Source: an uncultured SAR324 cluster bacterium
GTDB taxonomy: Bacteria; SAR324; NAC60-12
Assembly (NCBI GenBank): GCA_902513935.1
Contig: CABXOR010000003.1
Span: forward strand, 1-56,212
Reading direction: 5' to 3'
Length of the DNA: 56,212 nucleotides
Part shown: in pieces, positions 1 to 7,964 of the stretch
Numbering within the stretch: the first letter of the stretch is position 1
Layout of the letters: the number at the start of each line of letters is the position of its first letter
Position numbers and translations under genes: made by a program
The notes under the pieces: generated by a model
Seen by the model: the letters and a program-made list of their open reading frames with translations, nothing else
What the model was told of the DNA's origin: nothing
Databases searched by the model: none

Positions 1-2
1 TT

Positions 3-158
3 CCTTTTATTGGGGAAGAGTTATTATTGAGTTACCGGCAAAATAATATAGAATATAAGAATTATCAAAGCCAAATTTCAGGAAAAACAGTAACACTTGC
101 TGATTCTGTAAAATTACTTTCGAGTCAGGTTAGTATCGGAATAGGATTTATTTTTTGA
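3..158 (+). CDS. C-terminal fragment of a probable outer-membrane beta-barrel protein (5' truncated)
   Basis: An open frame runs from the left edge to a TGA at 156-158, giving about 51 residues. The last residues (SIGIGFIF) alternate polar or small residues with hydrophobic ones and end in phenylalanine. That is the usual last strand and C-terminal signal of outer-membrane barrels recognised by the BAM machinery. The rest of the gene lies outside the window, so the family is unknown. Being a barrel is an inference from this short tail only. Confidence 0.45.
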   Translation, partial: PFIGEELLLSYRQNNIEYKNYQSQISGKTVTLADSVKLLSSQVSIGIGFIF

Positions 159-211
159 AAATAATTCTAATTTTTATTCTTCGACTTGCTGAATAACAAC
201 CTGTCTTAATG

Positions 212-232
212 ACACAGTAACATAATCTGTGT
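212..232. repeat. Short inverted repeat between the truncated gene and the deaminase gene
   Basis: Six-base arms ACACAG and CTGTGT are separated by nine bases. It could be a weak terminator for the upstream gene or an operator for the downstream one. There is no strong T-run. Confidence 0.25.
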
Positions 233-260
233 TTAATGCATGCCTCTTTTATTATTTTAC

Positions 261-707
261 ATGTCCGAAATTAAACTGCGATTCATGAAGCGCGCTATAG
301 AACTGGGTGAACAGGTTCGTAATAAAACTGGAGATAATCCTTGGGTTGGATGTGTGATTGTAAGGGGTGAGAAAGTGCTGGGAGAAGGTCATACACATCC
401 ACCAGGAGAAGCACATGCTGAAGCAGATGCAATTCTTAATGCTGAAAAACAGGGCCACTCTCTCACCGGATCAACACTTTACTGTACCTTGGAACCGTGT
501 TCTTTTCACGGCAGAACTCCATCCTGTGCAGAAACCATTGTTGAAAAACAAATTTCACACGTTGTAATCGCTATCAGAGATCCACATCCAAAAGTTAATG
601 CTGAAGGAGTACGAATGCTCAGGGAAAGCGGAGTACTGGTAACTGAGGGAATAGAAGAGCAGGATACACGAAAGTCTTTGAAAGACTGGTTAGTTAAATA
701 CGAATGA
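261..707 (+). CDS. RibD-type pyrimidine deaminase, deaminase domain only
   Basis: Zinc-dependent cytidine-deaminase-like fold of the riboflavin pathway enzyme that deaminates diaminohydroxyphosphoribosylaminopyrimidine. The zinc site is visible: HAE near residue 52 and PC plus a further Cys in a C-x8-C arrangement (PCSFHGRTPSC) near 80-89, counted from the chosen start. Typical RibD is about 360 residues with a C-terminal reductase domain. This protein is 148 residues and stops after the deaminase domain. An upstream ATG at 240 would add seven hydrophobic residues, but family similarity begins at the ATG at 261. The stop overlaps the next start by 4 nt (ATGA), so it is probably co-transcribed with the Nudix gene. 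The exact pyrimidine substrate is inferred. Confidence 0.8.
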   Translation: MSEIKLRFMKRAIELGEQVRNKTGDNPWVGCVIVRGEKVLGEGHTHPPGEAHAEADAILNAEKQGHSLTGSTLYCTLEPCSFHGRTPSCAETIVEKQISHVVIAIRDPHPKVNAEGVRMLRESGVLVTEGIEEQDTRKSLKDWLVKYE

Positions 708-1144
708 GAAAAAACATTGAATATCCGGAGCGCCCCATTGCAGGAGTGGGAGTTGTTGTTTTCCGTAATGAAGAAGTCTTACTGGTTAAACGTAAAAAAG
801 CTCCATATAAAGGACAGTGGAGCATCCCCGGAGGTAAACAGCGGCTTGGTGAAACTGTAACTCGAGCAGCTCGCCGAGAATTAATGGAAGAGACAGGAGT
901 TGAAGCTAATGAATTAACTTTAATTGACGTCATAGATTTAATAGTTCCAGACGAAGAAGGGGAAATACTCTACCATTACATCGTGGCAGATTATAGAGCT
1001 CATTGGCTGTCAGGAGAATGCAGTCCCGGAGATGATGCTCAGGATGTACAGTGGTTCAATTTAAACAAACTCGGCTCAATTTCTTTGTTAGATAAAACAA
1101 GAAAAATAATCCTTAAAGCAGTCGGTAAACCAGATTCGACCTGA
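704..1144 (+). CDS. Nudix (MutT-like) hydrolase
   Basis: 146-residue hydrolase of nucleoside-diphosphate-linked compounds. The Nudix box lies at about residues 44-66, with the GG start, a glutamate at 50 and the REL-x-EE-x-G core (RELMEETG), so the metal-binding glutamates are intact. The N-terminal RPIAGVGVVVF strand and WSIPGG segment are typical of the ADP-ribose/NADH pyrophosphatase-like branch. It overlaps the deaminase gene by 4 nt. A role in removing phosphates from a riboflavin intermediate is possible from the neighbour, but a housekeeping nucleotide pyrophosphatase is equally likely. Confidence 0.85.
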   Translation: MRKNIEYPERPIAGVGVVVFRNEEVLLVKRKKAPYKGQWSIPGGKQRLGETVTRAARRELMEETGVEANELTLIDVIDLIVPDEEGEILYHYIVADYRAHWLSGECSPGDDAQDVQWFNLNKLGSISLLDKTRKIILKAVGKPDST

Positions 1145-1194
1145 GTTGTCTGCAAAGTTAGATCTTTCCTTGAGCTAATTTACTGCTGAACACC

Positions 1195-2115
1195 TTATTT
1201 ATTCTTTTTTCGTTTCCTGAATCCCTCATCTTCCCAGGTCAAAAAGCGTTTGCCAATGACATCTCCAGTGTCTTGAACAGAGATAAAAGCTTCTGGATCA
1301 GTATCAAACAAATAATCTTTGAGCCGTCCCAGTTCCAGCATATTAATTACTGTATAAATCACCTGCTTTTCTTCACCTGCAAACCCACCGGAGGCATTGA
1401 AATAAGTAAACCCACGATCCAGTTTTTTCAACACCTTTTCTGCAACTTCATCAGGCTTGGAGGAAATGATGAAAACAGATTTTCGCTGAGACAACCCAAC
1501 CTGCCCTTTTTGCATACTCCAACTGAAAACATACATGAAGACTCCAGTAAAGAGAGCCGTTTCCAAGTGATAAAGGTATGCGTTACTGAAAATAACTACA
1601 ATGTTTACCAGGTTAAAAACAGTACCAATAGGAATTGCAAAGCGTTTTTTTATCACAGTACCCACGATATCCAAACCACCAACCGAGCCACCCAAACGCA
1701 AATAAAAACCGGTACCAAAACCAGCCAACACTCCTCCAAAAATGGCTGCCAACATGGGGTCATTTATTGAAATTTCAACTCCATGTGTTAATTGAAGACT
1801 CAAAGAATAAATCCCCATACCAATCAGTGAAGTGATGATAAATTTCAGAGAAAATTCTCGAAAGCCAATTATAAATATTGGTATATTCATAAGAACATAG
1901 AGTAGACTGATTGAGATATACTCCTTTATAGAATCATAAAACAATAATACCAGTCCAGTCAGTCCTCCGGCAAAAAAATTGTGAGGCAAAAGAATTCCGT
2001 TTACGACAAAACTGAAGATAAAGCAACCAACTGTCAGCGTTAGTAGCATGTACCAAAACTTCAAAGTACGTAATGCAATTGTAAATTCTTGAAAATCTTC
2101 CTTAAGATAATTCAT
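1195..2115 (-). CDS. YitT-family membrane protein with C-terminal DUF2179
   Basis: Polytopic inner-membrane protein of the YitT/YpjC type. About five or six hydrophobic segments lie in the first 200 residues, including the glycine-rich family stretch GTGFYLRLGGSVGGLDIVG. A soluble C-terminal domain (DUF2179) contains RGFTYFNASGGFAGEEKQVI. The biochemical role of the family is not established. The frame is open up to a TTG at 2184, but that TTG lies in the loop of the cold-shock gene terminator. I therefore place the start at the ATG at 2115 (MNYLKED), giving 306 residues. There is no evident Shine-Dalgarno sequence. The 3' end converges on the Nudix gene. Confidence 0.85.
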   Translation of the reverse strand: MNYLKEDFQEFTIALRTLKFWYMLLTLTVGCFIFSFVVNGILLPHNFFAGGLTGLVLLFYDSIKEYISISLLYVLMNIPIFIIGFREFSLKFIITSLIGMGIYSLSLQLTHGVEISINDPMLAAIFGGVLAGFGTGFYLRLGGSVGGLDIVGTVIKKRFAIPIGTVFNLVNIVVIFSNAYLYHLETALFTGVFMYVFSWSMQKGQVGLSQRKSVFIISSKPDEVAEKVLKKLDRGFTYFNASGGFAGEEKQVIYTVINMLELGRLKDYLFDTDPEAFISVQDTGDVIGKRFLTWEDEGFRKRKKNK

Positions 2116-2155
2116 TTGATTTAAAGTAGTTTTGTTATATTTGCAAAATAAGGAC

Positions 2156-2192
2156 AAAAAAAAACGGGATGACCGCTCGTGCAACCATCCCG
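2156..2192 (-). terminator. Rho-independent terminator of the cold-shock gene
   Basis: On the minus strand a perfect 7-bp stem (CGGGATG with CATCCCG, 2165-2171 and 2186-2192) is followed at once by a run of nine T (2156-2164). It begins about 28 nt after the cold-shock stop codon. Confidence 0.9.
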
Positions 2193-2219
2193 TCTTAATC
2201 GCGTTTTTCCTAAAATGAA

Positions 2220-2414
2220 TTATGAAGCAGTTTGGACACTAACCGCACAAGGCCCTTTTTGACCTTCTCCAACTTCGAATTCCACATTTTCTCCTTCTCT
2301 GAGATATCCCCCGCGGACCTCAGAATGATGAACGAACAAGTCTTTTCCGGACTCCTGCTCGATGAACCCGTATCCTTTACGTTCGTTGAACCATTTTACT
2401 TTGCCTGTTGCCAT
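2220..2414 (-). CDS. Cold-shock protein, CspA family
   Basis: 64-residue single OB-fold nucleic-acid-binding protein, probably an RNA chaperone. Both RNA-binding motifs are present: RNP1-like KGYGFIE at residues 13-19 and RNP2-like LFVHHSEV at 26-33. It has the typical [14 protein letters not shown] beginning of the family and usual length. It is a single-gene unit with a promoter-like sequence at 2470-2497, a hairpin in the leader and a strong terminator just downstream. Leader structure is common in cold-regulated csp genes, but cold induction itself is not shown here. Confidence 0.95.
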   Translation of the reverse strand: MATGKVKWFNERKGYGFIEQESGKDLFVHHSEVRGGYLREGENVEFEVGEGQKGPCAVSVQTAS

Positions 2415-2441
2415 ATTGACCTTATATTTTAATTAAAATTA

Positions 2442-2458
2442 CTCTTCTAAATGAAGAG
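2442..2458 (-). promoter_or_regulatory. Hairpin in the cold-shock gene leader
   Basis: Perfect 6-bp inverted repeat CTCTTC / GAAGAG with a 5-nt loop lies 28-44 nt upstream of the start codon. It would be inside the transcript if the promoter at 2470-2497 is used. A second AT-only palindrome (TTTTAATTAAAA) sits between it and the start. Confidence 0.4.
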
Positions 2459-2469
2459 AAGAAAGCATA

Positions 2470-2497
2470 ATTATGACAGGGGAAATAATAAATGCAA
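2470..2497 (-). promoter_or_regulatory. Candidate promoter of the cold-shock gene
   Basis: On the minus strand TTGCAT (2492-2497) and CATAAT (2470-2475) are separated by 16 nt. This would put transcription start near 2463, about 50 nt before the ATG. The -10 matches consensus at five of six bases and the -35 at four. Confidence 0.45.
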
Positions 2498-2536
2498 GAA
2501 AAAAATGCATTTCACTTTCCACTTTGTCAAAATTAT

Positions 2537-4354
2537 TTATTTCGCAGGCACAGAGACCAGCTCAATTTCATTCTCAAATGTTTCTAGCAGGCTGGCGTAA
2601 ACTCCGCAAAGTTGCATTAGTTCAACATGTGATCCACGCTCAACTATTTTGCCGGCATCAACAACAAGTATCAAATCTGAATTTCGAATTGTACTCAATC
2701 TATGTGCAATGGCAATCACTGTTTTATCATGAAAAATGCGTTCAATGGCTTTCTGAATTAGATTTTCAGTTACAGAATCAACGGAACTCGTGGCCTCGTC
2801 CAATACTATTAAATCGCTTTCACCAGCCAATGCACGGGCAAAAACGATCAGGCGTCCTTCTCCCTCAGAAAGATTTTTTCCACCTTCAAGAATTTTGAAA
2901 TCATATTTCTCAGGCAGGAGTTCAATAAATGTATGAGCATAGACATATTTTGCAGCTTCTTTGACTTTTTCAGGAGAAACTTCCGGACGGTTCAGAGCAA
3001 TATTGAAGCCGATACTTTCCTCAAACAAATGCGAATCCTGCTGCATCATTGATATCATCAACTGCAAATGATACCGTGATATTTCGTAAAGCTCCACACC
3101 ATTTATTTTGATAGAACCCTGATAACGTGTATAAGTTCTGGTAAGAATACGGACAATTGTAGATTTTCCTGAACCAGTTGCTCCAACGATAGCCAGGCGA
3201 TCGCCTTTACGAACTATAAACGAGACTCCCTGCAGGACCCATGGTCCATCCTCTGTGTAGCGGAAGTAAACATTTTCAAAACGTAATTCTTTAAATTCCT
3301 GGAAACGTTTCATAATTTCTTCTGGAGTATTTTTTCTGGAATTGGTCGCATAGGAAGGCATGTCTGCCGTATCTTGATCTTCCGGAATTTCACGAAATAG
3401 TTTGTCAATATTTTCAAGTGCAGAAAGAGAACGCTGGAAAACGGAAATTTGTTGAGTAAATTCTCGAATTGGAACAAAAATGCGGTTCAACGTATTTATG
3501 AATCCAACCAAAACTCCAATTGAGACAAGTCCTGTAAGAATTTGCTGGGCTCCGTACCAAAGCATCAAGGCCAGTGCAATTGAGGTAATACCTTCAATCA
3601 CAGAAAAAAGAGCTGCATCATAAAAATTTGAGTGGGTCTGTGCCTTAAAAAAATGTCTAGTTTTTGCTTCAAATTGTTTCCGAACTTTGGCTTCTGCTGC
3701 ATACAACTGGATTGTTTTTACACCATTCAAACATTCCTGCAGGTAACCAGTAGAGTTCGCAAGCGCCTCCCGAGTTAGATTGTAATAATGCCGTAATCTC
3801 GACCGCAGAAAATTGCTGACAAAATATATGGGAGGTAAAATCAAGAGCACTACCAGCGTGAGCTTCCAACTCAGGATTATCAACAATATTAACAAAGCAA
3901 TTGTCTTAAGAAAGTCGGTAAAAATAGAAAGGACACCAATGGCTAGAGAATCATTGAGTGCTTCCATGTCACTTGTGAGACGTGTCAGAATCACACCAAT
4001 TGGACGCTGGTCAAAGAAAGAGCGGGGCATAGAGAGGATGTGCGCATAGAGATCACTGCGCATCGTACTAATAGCTAATTGGCCGGTTTTTTGGAGGGAA
4101 AATGTATAAATTGAATCTGAAAAATAACCAACAGCAACTGTTCCAGCCATGAAAACCCCCATCCGAAACAATCCGTCCAGATCTCCGGGGATTACATGTT
4201 CATCAATAATTTGAATTAATAGCCATGGTAGGAGCATAGTTGCCGCAATTGAGAACGGAACTGTAGCAACTCCCAGTACCACGCTTTTCCAGTACGGACG
4301 CACGTAAACGAGAAACCGCTGAAATAATTCCCAGTCGTTGACTTCTTTAATCAA
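2537..4354 (-). CDS. ABC exporter, fused membrane and ATPase domains (MsbA/MdlB-like)
   Basis: 605-residue half-transporter: a six-helix membrane domain in about residues 25-320, then a nucleotide-binding domain. Walker A (GATGSGKST) is near 390-398, the signature near 494, and Walker B with catalytic glutamate (LIVLDEATSSVD) near 515-527, followed by an H-loop (IAIAHRLST). The signature reads LSEGE instead of LSGGQ, a variant seen in exporters that pair as heterodimers; no partner gene is adjacent. The substrate cannot be read from sequence; lipid or drug export are the usual roles. It lies downstream of the aminotransferase on the same strand with a 120-nt gap. Confidence 0.85.
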   Translation of the reverse strand: MIKEVNDWELFQRFLVYVRPYWKSVVLGVATVPFSIAATMLLPWLLIQIIDEHVIPGDLDGLFRMGVFMAGTVAVGYFSDSIYTFSLQKTGQLAISTMRSDLYAHILSMPRSFFDQRPIGVILTRLTSDMEALNDSLAIGVLSIFTDFLKTIALLILLIILSWKLTLVVLLILPPIYFVSNFLRSRLRHYYNLTREALANSTGYLQECLNGVKTIQLYAAEAKVRKQFEAKTRHFFKAQTHSNFYDAALFSVIEGITSIALALMLWYGAQQILTGLVSIGVLVGFINTLNRIFVPIREFTQQISVFQRSLSALENIDKLFREIPEDQDTADMPSYATNSRKNTPEEIMKRFQEFKELRFENVYFRYTEDGPWVLQGVSFIVRKGDRLAIVGATGSGKSTIVRILTRTYTRYQGSIKINGVELYEISRYHLQLMISMMQQDSHLFEESIGFNIALNRPEVSPEKVKEAAKYVYAHTFIELLPEKYDFKILEGGKNLSEGEGRLIVFARALAGESDLIVLDEATSSVDSVTENLIQKAIERIFHDKTVIAIAHRLSTIRNSDLILVVDAGKIVERGSHVELMQLCGVYASLLETFENEIELVSVPAK

Positions 4355-4475
4355 TATACGAGGTTTCAGGTTTTAGGTTTTTATTTACTATACAGATGAG
4401 TTTAAATAGCTTCTGAACGACAATGCAACCAGTCAGATTTTTCAAGTTTATTACAGAATAGAAATGGACAAAGAT

Positions 4476-5747
4476 TTACAGCCGTTGCCGAATGGAAGCC
4501 AACTGGACACAGATTACAAAAATCTGCATTGCCTGATCCAAATCTTCAACACTTGGAAACGTGGGGGCCAATCTTATAGTTTTATCATTGGGATCATGAG
4601 AATAGGGGTATGTTGCTCCAGCCGGAGTCAGTTTAACTCCAGCCTCACCGGCAAGACGGATTATTTCCTGCGCCAATCCGGGCAATGCGTCAAACGAGAC
4701 AAAATATCCGCCTTTCGGATTAGACCAGGTTCCCACACCTTTTCCAGCCAACTCGCTTTCAAGATGTTTTTGTACCATTGCAAACTTGGGCCGCAGAATT
4801 TCAGCATGTTTCCTCATATGTGCCAGTACACCTGCTAAATTTTTTAGAAAGAGAACTTGCCTCTGCTGATTGAGTTTGTTTGGACCAATGCTCATGACGG
4901 CAAGGCGTTTACGAAAATGATCCAGGTTTTTCTCAGATGCACCCAAAAATGAAATCCCGCCTCCTGCATAAGTTATCTTTGAAGTAGATGCAGTTAAAAT
5001 TAAATTGTCAACAGTTCCATATTTTCGGCAGAAATCCATCACATTTGCCAACTGCTGCGGATTTTCAAAGAGGTCATGTACACCATATGCATTGTCCCAC
5101 ATCACGCGAAAATTGGAGCCTGAAATTTTACCAAGTGCAGCGATTCTTTCCACCACTTCTTCAGAATATACATTTCCAGTGGGATTGGAATATTTAGGAA
5201 CGCACCACATCCCTTTGATCAAGTGATCATTGCGCACCAAATCTTCAACTGCGTCCATATCAGGTCCGTCATCCAGCATGTCTACACTAATCATCCGCAG
5301 TCCCAGTTCCTCACAGATGGAAAAATGACGATCGTATCCTGGAACAACTGCCAGATATTTTACTTCACCTTCTCTGGCCCAGGCTGTATTAGGTCCTTGA
5401 GAGCCATGATAAAAAGCATGAAGTATGTAAAGATTCATCAGTGACAAACTGCTGTGATCCCCACAAATGACTTCGGTTTCCGGAAGGCCAAGCATTTCGC
5501 CACCCAGTATACGTGCTGAACGGATCCCATCGAGTCCCCCATAATTTCTGAGATCAGTTCCATCCTCCAAAATCAGTTTGTCTTTGAGCAAGCCTTCCAT
5601 TTCATCAGCAAGCTCCAGTTGTTCAGTTCCTGGTTTTCCCCTGGTAAGGTCCAGATTTAAAGCGGCATCTTTATATTTCTGATACTTTTCTGCAAGTTTG
5701 TGTTCCAAAGTTTGCAGTTCTTCTTTGGTTGCATTTTCAAGATTCAT
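4476..5747 (-). CDS. Class I (subgroup Ic) PLP aminotransferase, aspartate aminotransferase-like
   Basis: 423-residue fold-type I aminotransferase resembling the actinobacterial AspC/Rv3722c-like group (Aminotran_MocR Pfam family), which uses aspartate or other amino acids with 2-oxoglutarate. Visible signatures: LTRGKPG near residue 33-40, the NPTGNVY segment, DNAYG with the PLP-contacting Asp/Tyr, and the Schiff-base lysine K257 in ASTSKIT. The frame stays open to 5918, but that would overlap the upstream hydrolase gene and add a lysine/asparagine-rich leader. The ATG at 5747 gives the family's usual length. No Shine-Dalgarno sequence is evident. Substrate specificity is inferred. Confidence 0.85.
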   Translation of the reverse strand: MNLENATKEELQTLEHKLAEKYQKYKDAALNLDLTRGKPGTEQLELADEMEGLLKDKLILEDGTDLRNYGGLDGIRSARILGGEMLGLPETEVICGDHSSLSLMNLYILHAFYHGSQGPNTAWAREGEVKYLAVVPGYDRHFSICEELGLRMISVDMLDDGPDMDAVEDLVRNDHLIKGMWCVPKYSNPTGNVYSEEVVERIAALGKISGSNFRVMWDNAYGVHDLFENPQQLANVMDFCRKYGTVDNLILTASTSKITYAGGGISFLGASEKNLDHFRKRLAVMSIGPNKLNQQRQVLFLKNLAGVLAHMRKHAEILRPKFAMVQKHLESELAGKGVGTWSNPKGGYFVSFDALPGLAQEIIRLAGEAGVKLTPAGATYPYSHDPNDKTIRLAPTFPSVEDLDQAMQIFVICVQLASIRQRL

Positions 5748-5862
5748 AGTTTTTTTGTTTTGGTTTAAGTTTGCGTTTTTATTATCAGTTCCGATCCCTA
5801 AAGTGTCAATCCTGAATGTCTCATCATTTCCTGTTTTACTTTTCTTTAATTTATGAATTTTT

Positions 5863-6714
5863 TTATTTCCATTCAATAATTTTTTTACACAACGGTCCCC
5901 CGTCACCAAGAAAATCATGAATTATATTGAAATGGTTTTTTCCGGGCATAGATAGATATTCTGCAGGAACTCCGTGTTTTTGTAGAAAAATAGTATAATT
6001 TTTCGATTGCCGCTGAAATTCATGCGATTCATCTGCGCCCACTGCGACCATAACATGTGGAGTGTACATAGGTTTAAGGAATACAGGACTGTTGCGGAGG
6101 ACTTGTTCTGAAGTCAGCAACAATTTTGACTGGAGCCAAGAAAACGGAAATGGTTTAAGGTCAAAAAGTCCGCTTACAGGCAAAAACCCCTTGATCAAAT
6201 TTGGAGGTAACCCATAGTTTTTTTCCCAATCAGTGCTCATTAACATTCCTGTCAAATGACCACCGGCAGAATGTCCGGAAACCGAGATCCGCTCCGGATT
6301 TCCCCCAAAGTCCTCTGCATTTCGAAAAGTCCAGGCTACCGCGGCACGCGATTGACGTACAATCTCATCGATGTTAACTGAAGGACAAAGAGCATAGTTA
6401 ATCAGCACAGCCGTAATTCCGTTTCGTACCAACCCTTCTGCCACAAACGCAAAATCTCTGCTCGTCAACGAATGCCAGTAACCTCCATGAAAAAAAATGT
6501 GAATAGGACTACAGAGTTTTTCAGCCGGAAAAATGTCAAGGGTTTCCGATGGTGTTGGACCATAAGCCACTGCGGAACGGTTTGAATATTCTCTGAGGAC
6601 TCTTTGGCTTTCGGTAAAATAGCTTTGAACCAACTCATCTGTATTCTTTACAATAAAGCGCGGATTGTATTCCTGGTCTATTTCTTCTTGTGTTGAAAAT
6701 GTGTGGTATAGCAT
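5863..6714 (-). CDS. Alpha/beta hydrolase, kynurenine formamidase/esterase-like
   Basis: 283-residue serine hydrolase. The oxyanion-hole motif HGGYW lies at about residues 76-80, the nucleophile elbow GHSAGG near 147-152, and the C-terminal catalytic histidine in GKNHFNIIHDF near 262. This set is typical of the hormone-sensitive lipase / kynurenine formamidase group that cleaves N-formylkynurenine or small esters. No signal peptide is seen, so it is cytoplasmic. It follows tsaB by 57 nt on the same strand. No other tryptophan-degradation gene is present, so the formamidase label is tentative; a general carboxylesterase is the alternative. Confidence 0.8.
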   Translation of the reverse strand: MLYHTFSTQEEIDQEYNPRFIVKNTDELVQSYFTESQRVLREYSNRSAVAYGPTPSETLDIFPAEKLCSPIHIFFHGGYWHSLTSRDFAFVAEGLVRNGITAVLINYALCPSVNIDEIVRQSRAAVAWTFRNAEDFGGNPERISVSGHSAGGHLTGMLMSTDWEKNYGLPPNLIKGFLPVSGLFDLKPFPFSWLQSKLLLTSEQVLRNSPVFLKPMYTPHVMVAVGADESHEFQRQSKNYTIFLQKHGVPAEYLSMPGKNHFNIIHDFLGDGGPLCKKIIEWK

Positions 6715-6771
6715 TTTAAAGTCAGTCTTTTTGCGATTTTTCTTTAGTCCAAATCCTCAGATTCAAAACAT

Positions 6772-7440
6772 TTATAAAGGTTTTTCTACATCACGTTTTA
6801 TATATAACGGTTGCACTGGAAGATCCGGATCAAATGCAGATGAAGCTAATTTATATGCGCCCAGGCGATCTAAAAGCTGTGCATCCGGAACTGGATAATC
6901 CAAGGGCAGAAGAACCAGTTGTTCAAACAGTGGCTCATTTTTTCGCCGCTCAGGATTGACGCGATAATGGACAACCGGGACACCGCCTGAGATTTCAATG
7001 AATTTTTCTAGACTGGTGAGTTGAATTGCAGTCTGTGCTACCGGATGATCATCTACTATGCGAAAAACTGAGTGAAAGATTTCTCTACGGGTACAGTTAA
7101 GCAATACAGGAAAATCATTTTTCAGGTGCCTGATTTGTCCTGCAAGTAATTCAAGTGAATTGACTGGAATTACCGGTTTATCGTGAACCTGGGCGAAAGT
7201 TTTGGTCACGCTCATTCCAATTCTGACTCCAGTGTAAGAGCCAGGACCGCAGTTTACAACATAGGCATCAACTTCCGCTAAGTTTAACTCTGTGCTTTTC
7301 AGCAAATCATCAATAACTTCAAAAATAATTGTTGCATTCCTCCGATGACACAGAGAATAGTAATTTGCCAAAGGGACTCCATTTCTGGTCAAACACAAAC
7401 CCAAATGTTCAAATGAAGTATCCACTGAGAGTCTAATCAT
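6772..7440 (-). CDS. tsaB: tRNA threonylcarbamoyladenosine biosynthesis protein TsaB
   Basis: 222-residue ASKHA-fold protein that pairs with TsaD and TsaE to make t6A37 on ANN-decoding tRNAs. It begins with the phosphate-loop-like SVDTSFEHLGLCL and has the family hallmark CGPGSYTGVRIG near residues 64-75, followed by the usual PVNSLELLA. It lies 53 nt downstream of tsaE on the same strand, which supports the call because the two proteins act in one complex. The C-terminal half is divergent, as is normal in this family. Confidence 0.92.
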   Translation of the reverse strand: MIRLSVDTSFEHLGLCLTRNGVPLANYYSLCHRRNATIIFEVIDDLLKSTELNLAEVDAYVVNCGPGSYTGVRIGMSVTKTFAQVHDKPVIPVNSLELLAGQIRHLKNDFPVLLNCTRREIFHSVFRIVDDHPVAQTAIQLTSLEKFIEISGGVPVVHYRVNPERRKNEPLFEQLVLLPLDYPVPDAQLLDRLGAYKLASSAFDPDLPVQPLYIKRDVEKPL

Positions 7441-7493
7441 GTACTATCCTGATTCAAAGGGGCTGTTGTTTTTTGTAAAGATTAAATCGATTG

Positions 7494-7955
7494 TTACAAA
7501 GTTTTTAAAAGTGTGTCAAAATCATCAAATTCACTTTTAATGATTAACTGTCTTTGATATTCTGAAACGGTTTTGAAATACAAGTTTAGTACGGGTTCAT
7601 CCGTCAAATGATCTGTAATAAATTCCGGCCACTCAACCAAAGTAATTCCATCATCTGCAAACAGATCTTCTCTATCAAAATCATCGAGTTGCTCTGGTGC
7701 AGTCAAGCGGAAGAGGTCAACATGAAGAATTGTACATTTGCCTGAATAAATGTTGACCATAGTATAGGTTGGAGAAATAACTGTTTCATGAGGGACCCCC
7801 AGACCAGAACAAAGACTTTTTGCAAAAGTAGTTTTTCCGGCACCCATGTTTCCCCAAAACAAAAGAACAGCCCCTGGGAACAAGTGTGCTGCAGTTTTTC
7901 TGGCAACAACATCAGTTATTTCCAGTGAATTTAGCTCAAGTATTAGTGTACTCAT
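7494..7955 (-). CDS. tsaE: tRNA threonylcarbamoyladenosine biosynthesis ATPase TsaE
   Basis: 153-residue P-loop ATPase that recycles the TsaB-TsaD complex. Walker A (GNMGAGKTT) is at residues 35-43. The switch-like SPTYTMVNIY and the LFRL...EWPE segments typical of the YjeE family follow. The start is set at the ATG at 7955 because the family's usual N-terminus matches from MSTLILEL. A start at 7994 would add 13 unrelated residues and overlap the divergent neighbour. The two divergent start codons are then only 9 nt apart. Confidence 0.92.
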   Translation of the reverse strand: MSTLILELNSLEITDVVARKTAAHLFPGAVLLFWGNMGAGKTTFAKSLCSGLGVPHETVISPTYTMVNIYSGKCTILHVDLFRLTAPEQLDDFDREDLFADDGITLVEWPEFITDHLTDEPVLNLYFKTVSEYQRQLIIKSEFDDFDTLLKTL

Positions 7956-7964
7956 AAAACTGTC

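Noticed and set aside
1273..1770. 165-codon plus-strand frame opposite the YitT-type gene
   Set aside because: Antisense shadow; the composition reflects the complementary membrane gene.
2116..2184. Longer start for the YitT-type gene
   Set aside because: Begins with TTG inside a clear terminator, and the added residues are not typical of the family.
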